The notes under the pieces are model-generated. The model was not told the origin of the DNA. It saw only the letters and a program-made list of their open reading frames with translations, and ran no database searches. DNA of 15,515 nucleotides from VRUE01 sp035554595 (lineage in GTDB: Bacteria > Actinomycetota > Thermoleophilia > Solirubrobacterales > 70-9): contig DATMIH010000016.1 of assembly GCA_035554595.1 (NCBI GenBank), forward strand, positions 1 through 15,515, in the 5' to 3' direction. How positions within the stretch are numbered: position 1 is the first letter of the stretch; every line of letters starts with the position of its first letter. This document shows, piece by piece, positions 15,135 through 15,515 of this stretch. The translations under genes and the position numbers were made by a program.

Positions 15135-15162
15135 CGTTCGGGCTCATCGTCTCGTCGGGCAT
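15058..15162 (-). other. Possible 34-codon leader ORF overlapping the start of corA
   Basis: ATG 15162 opens a frame reading MPDETMSPNDAEPSEAEA..., ending at TGA 15058-15060 inside corA in another frame. It starts 9 nt after a TAACCT -10-like hexamer, so it would be the first ATG on a leaderless transcript. About two thirds of its third codon positions are G or C, lower than in the overlapping corA codons. It may be a leader peptide, an alternative N-terminus or chance. Confidence 0.25.
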
Positions 15163-15171
15163 GGGCGCACA

Positions 15172-15201
15172 AGGTTAACCGTCGTGGATCGAGCGGGTTA
15201 A
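15172..15201 (-). promoter_or_regulatory. Candidate promoter for the corA operon (TTAACC-18-TAACCT)
   Basis: On the minus strand TTAACC (15196-15201, four of six matches to TTGACA) is 18 bp from TAACCT (15172-15177). Both elements are embedded in the two GGTTAACC palindromes. Transcription would start next to ATG 15162 and upstream of the corA ATG at 15134. Confidence 0.35.
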
Positions 15202-15203
15202 CC
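15173..15203. repeat. Pair of GGTTAACC palindromes 23 bp apart (candidate operator)
   Basis: The perfect 8-bp palindrome GGTTAACC occurs at 15173-15180 and 15196-15203. The 23-bp spacing, about two helical turns, would put both copies on the same face of the DNA. They lie between corA and the thrC riboswitch, in GC-rich surroundings where TTAA-centred octamers are uncommon. A dimeric regulator could bind here; none is identified. Confidence 0.45.
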
Positions 15204-15255
15204 GGGCGTGAACTGAACGAAACTTCCCTGCGGGAGCCCCTGGTAGTCTTCTCTG

Positions 15256-15261
15256 TACATA
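15256..15261 (+). promoter_or_regulatory. Tentative -10 box (TACATA) upstream of the riboswitch
   Basis: TACATA, preceded directly by TG, ends 4 nt before the 5' strand of riboswitch helix P1. This is the right place for the -10 element of the riboswitch transcript. No -35 element is recognisable 16-18 nt upstream, so an activator or a different sigma factor may be needed. Confidence 0.35.
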
Positions 15262-15265
15262 AGCG

Positions 15266-15382
15266 CCACATCTAGAGGGGTGGAGGGACTGGCCCGATGA
15301 AACCCCGGCAACCGCCCTGAATCGCAAGATTCAGGGGAGGTGCCAACTCCAGCAGGTCAAGTCAAAGGCCTGGAAGATGTGG
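15266..15382 (+). promoter_or_regulatory. SAM-I (S-box) riboswitch aptamer
   Basis: The SAM-I core is present almost to consensus: GAGGGACTGGCCCGATGAAA (15283-15302), with the GATGA kink-turn strand, then CCCCGGCAACC, and later GGTGCCAACTCCAGCAGG. P1 pairs CCACATCT (15266-15273) with AGATGTGG (15375-15382), eight Watson-Crick pairs. P3 is CCCTGAATC (15315-15323) with GATTCAGGG (15328-15336), closed by a GCAA tetraloop. P4 pairs CAGG (15353-15356) with CCTG (15369-15372). It binds S-adenosylmethionine; bound SAM stabilises P1 and, with the downstream terminator, should switch transcription off. The target is the threonine synthase gene at 15462. The SAM-IV core common in other actinobacteria does not match. 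Confidence 0.96.
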
Positions 15383-15411
15383 GGAAAGTCCGATCGGACC
15401 TCTGCCCCACA
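15378..15411 (+). promoter_or_regulatory. Predicted antiterminator of the SAM riboswitch
   Basis: TGTGGGG (15378-15384) is exactly complementary to CCCCACA (15405-15411). The pairing encloses a perfect palindrome, GTCCGATCGGAC (15388-15399). The 5' strand overlaps the P1 3' strand, and the 3' strand overlaps the terminator stem and loop, so this fold excludes both. It should form when SAM is scarce and allow read-through. Confidence 0.7.
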
Positions 15412-15428
15412 AAAGGCGGAGGTTTTTT
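15398..15428 (+). terminator. Rho-independent terminator of the SAM riboswitch
   Basis: ACCTCTGCC (15398-15406) pairs with GGCGGAGGT (15415-15423) over 9 bp with one G-U pair. The 8-nt loop is CCACAAAA, and a run of six T (15423-15428) follows. It lies 33 nt before the threonine synthase ATG, as expected for SAM-dependent attenuation. Confidence 0.9.
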
Positions 15429-15461
15429 GTTGGCGGTAACGCAACGAGAGGGAAAGATCGG

Positions 15462-15515
15462 ATGGCCATCGAGAATCTGAAATGCAAGGAGTGCGGGGCG
15501 ACCTATGACCTCGGC
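15462..15515 (+). CDS. thrC: Threonine synthase, N-terminal fragment (runs off the window)
   Basis: The first 18 codons read MAIENLKCKECGATYDLG. The LKC..CGATYDL pattern is the zinc-ribbon-like N-terminus of one class of PLP-dependent threonine synthases, which convert O-phospho-L-homoserine to threonine and phosphate. The ATG at 15462 is supported by GAGAGGG (15446-15452), 9 nt upstream. Only the beginning is visible, so the PLP lysine and the rest of the domain cannot be checked; another PLP-fold enzyme with the same zinc ribbon remains possible. Expression appears to be governed by the SAM-I riboswitch directly upstream. Confidence 0.72.
   Translation, partial: MAIENLKCKECGATYDLG

Noticed and set aside
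14406..15275. 289-codon plus-strand open frame opposite corA that runs into the riboswitch region
   Set aside because: Val/Glu/Asp-rich antisense shadow of corA; it would have to overlap the promoter and the P1 helix of the SAM riboswitch.
1..15515. CRISPR array, insertion sequence, tRNA or rRNA
   Set aside because: No regularly spaced repeats, transposase motifs, terminal inverted repeats, tRNA cloverleaf or rRNA core sequences were noticed on reading; no computation was run.

Overview
The window reads as GC-rich chromosomal DNA of an actinobacterium-like organism. The high G/C at third codon positions, frequent GTG and TTG starts, the two-cysteine zinc-ribbon start of threonine synthase and the style of the secreted beta-helix protein suggest the Thermoleophilia (Solirubrobacterales-like). 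That placement is inference; no rRNA or marker gene is present.

Bases 1-9861 hold a surface-polysaccharide locus with genes in alternating orientation. It opens (+) with the C-terminal part of a GT2 glycosyltransferase that carries a second, unusual domain. Next (-) comes an ABC-2 exporter: a Wzm-type permease followed by a Wzt-type ATPase with a C-terminal sugar-recognition domain. Then come a GT2 enzyme (+), a Wzz-like chain-length protein (-), and a four-gene + strand run: PAPS-dependent sulfotransferase, GT-B glycosyltransferase, second Wzz-like protein, and O-antigen ligase/polymerase-type membrane protein. Three convergent pairs in the window overlap at their 3' ends. Divergent starts are separated by about 64-99 bp. 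Together these genes could make, sulfate, length-control and export a cell-surface glycan. No flippase (Wzx) is seen.

Bases 9849-11138 (-) encode a secreted protein with a basic/His-rich and Pro-rich linker before a right-handed beta-helix. It overlaps the polymerase-like gene tail to tail.

Bases 11246-15134 (-) form a compact housekeeping operon, transcribed corA, HIT-family hydrolase, phosphomannomutase/phosphoglucomutase, MBL-fold hydrolase. The last three genes are linked by 4-nt stop/start overlaps. The sugar-phosphate mutase could supply activated-sugar precursors for the neighbouring glycan locus.

Bases 15135-15461 are the divergent control region between corA and thrC. It holds a pair of GGTTAACC palindromes over a probable corA-side promoter. 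A textbook SAM-I riboswitch follows, with a predicted antiterminator and a rho-independent terminator. The threonine synthase start (15462 to the window end) lies just downstream. The best-supported regulatory system here is SAM-controlled transcription attenuation of thrC. The most unusual protein features are two Wzz paralogues with cytoplasmic tails that resemble a decayed BY-kinase domain, and the co-location of ABC-export and Wzy-type components with a sulfotransferase.
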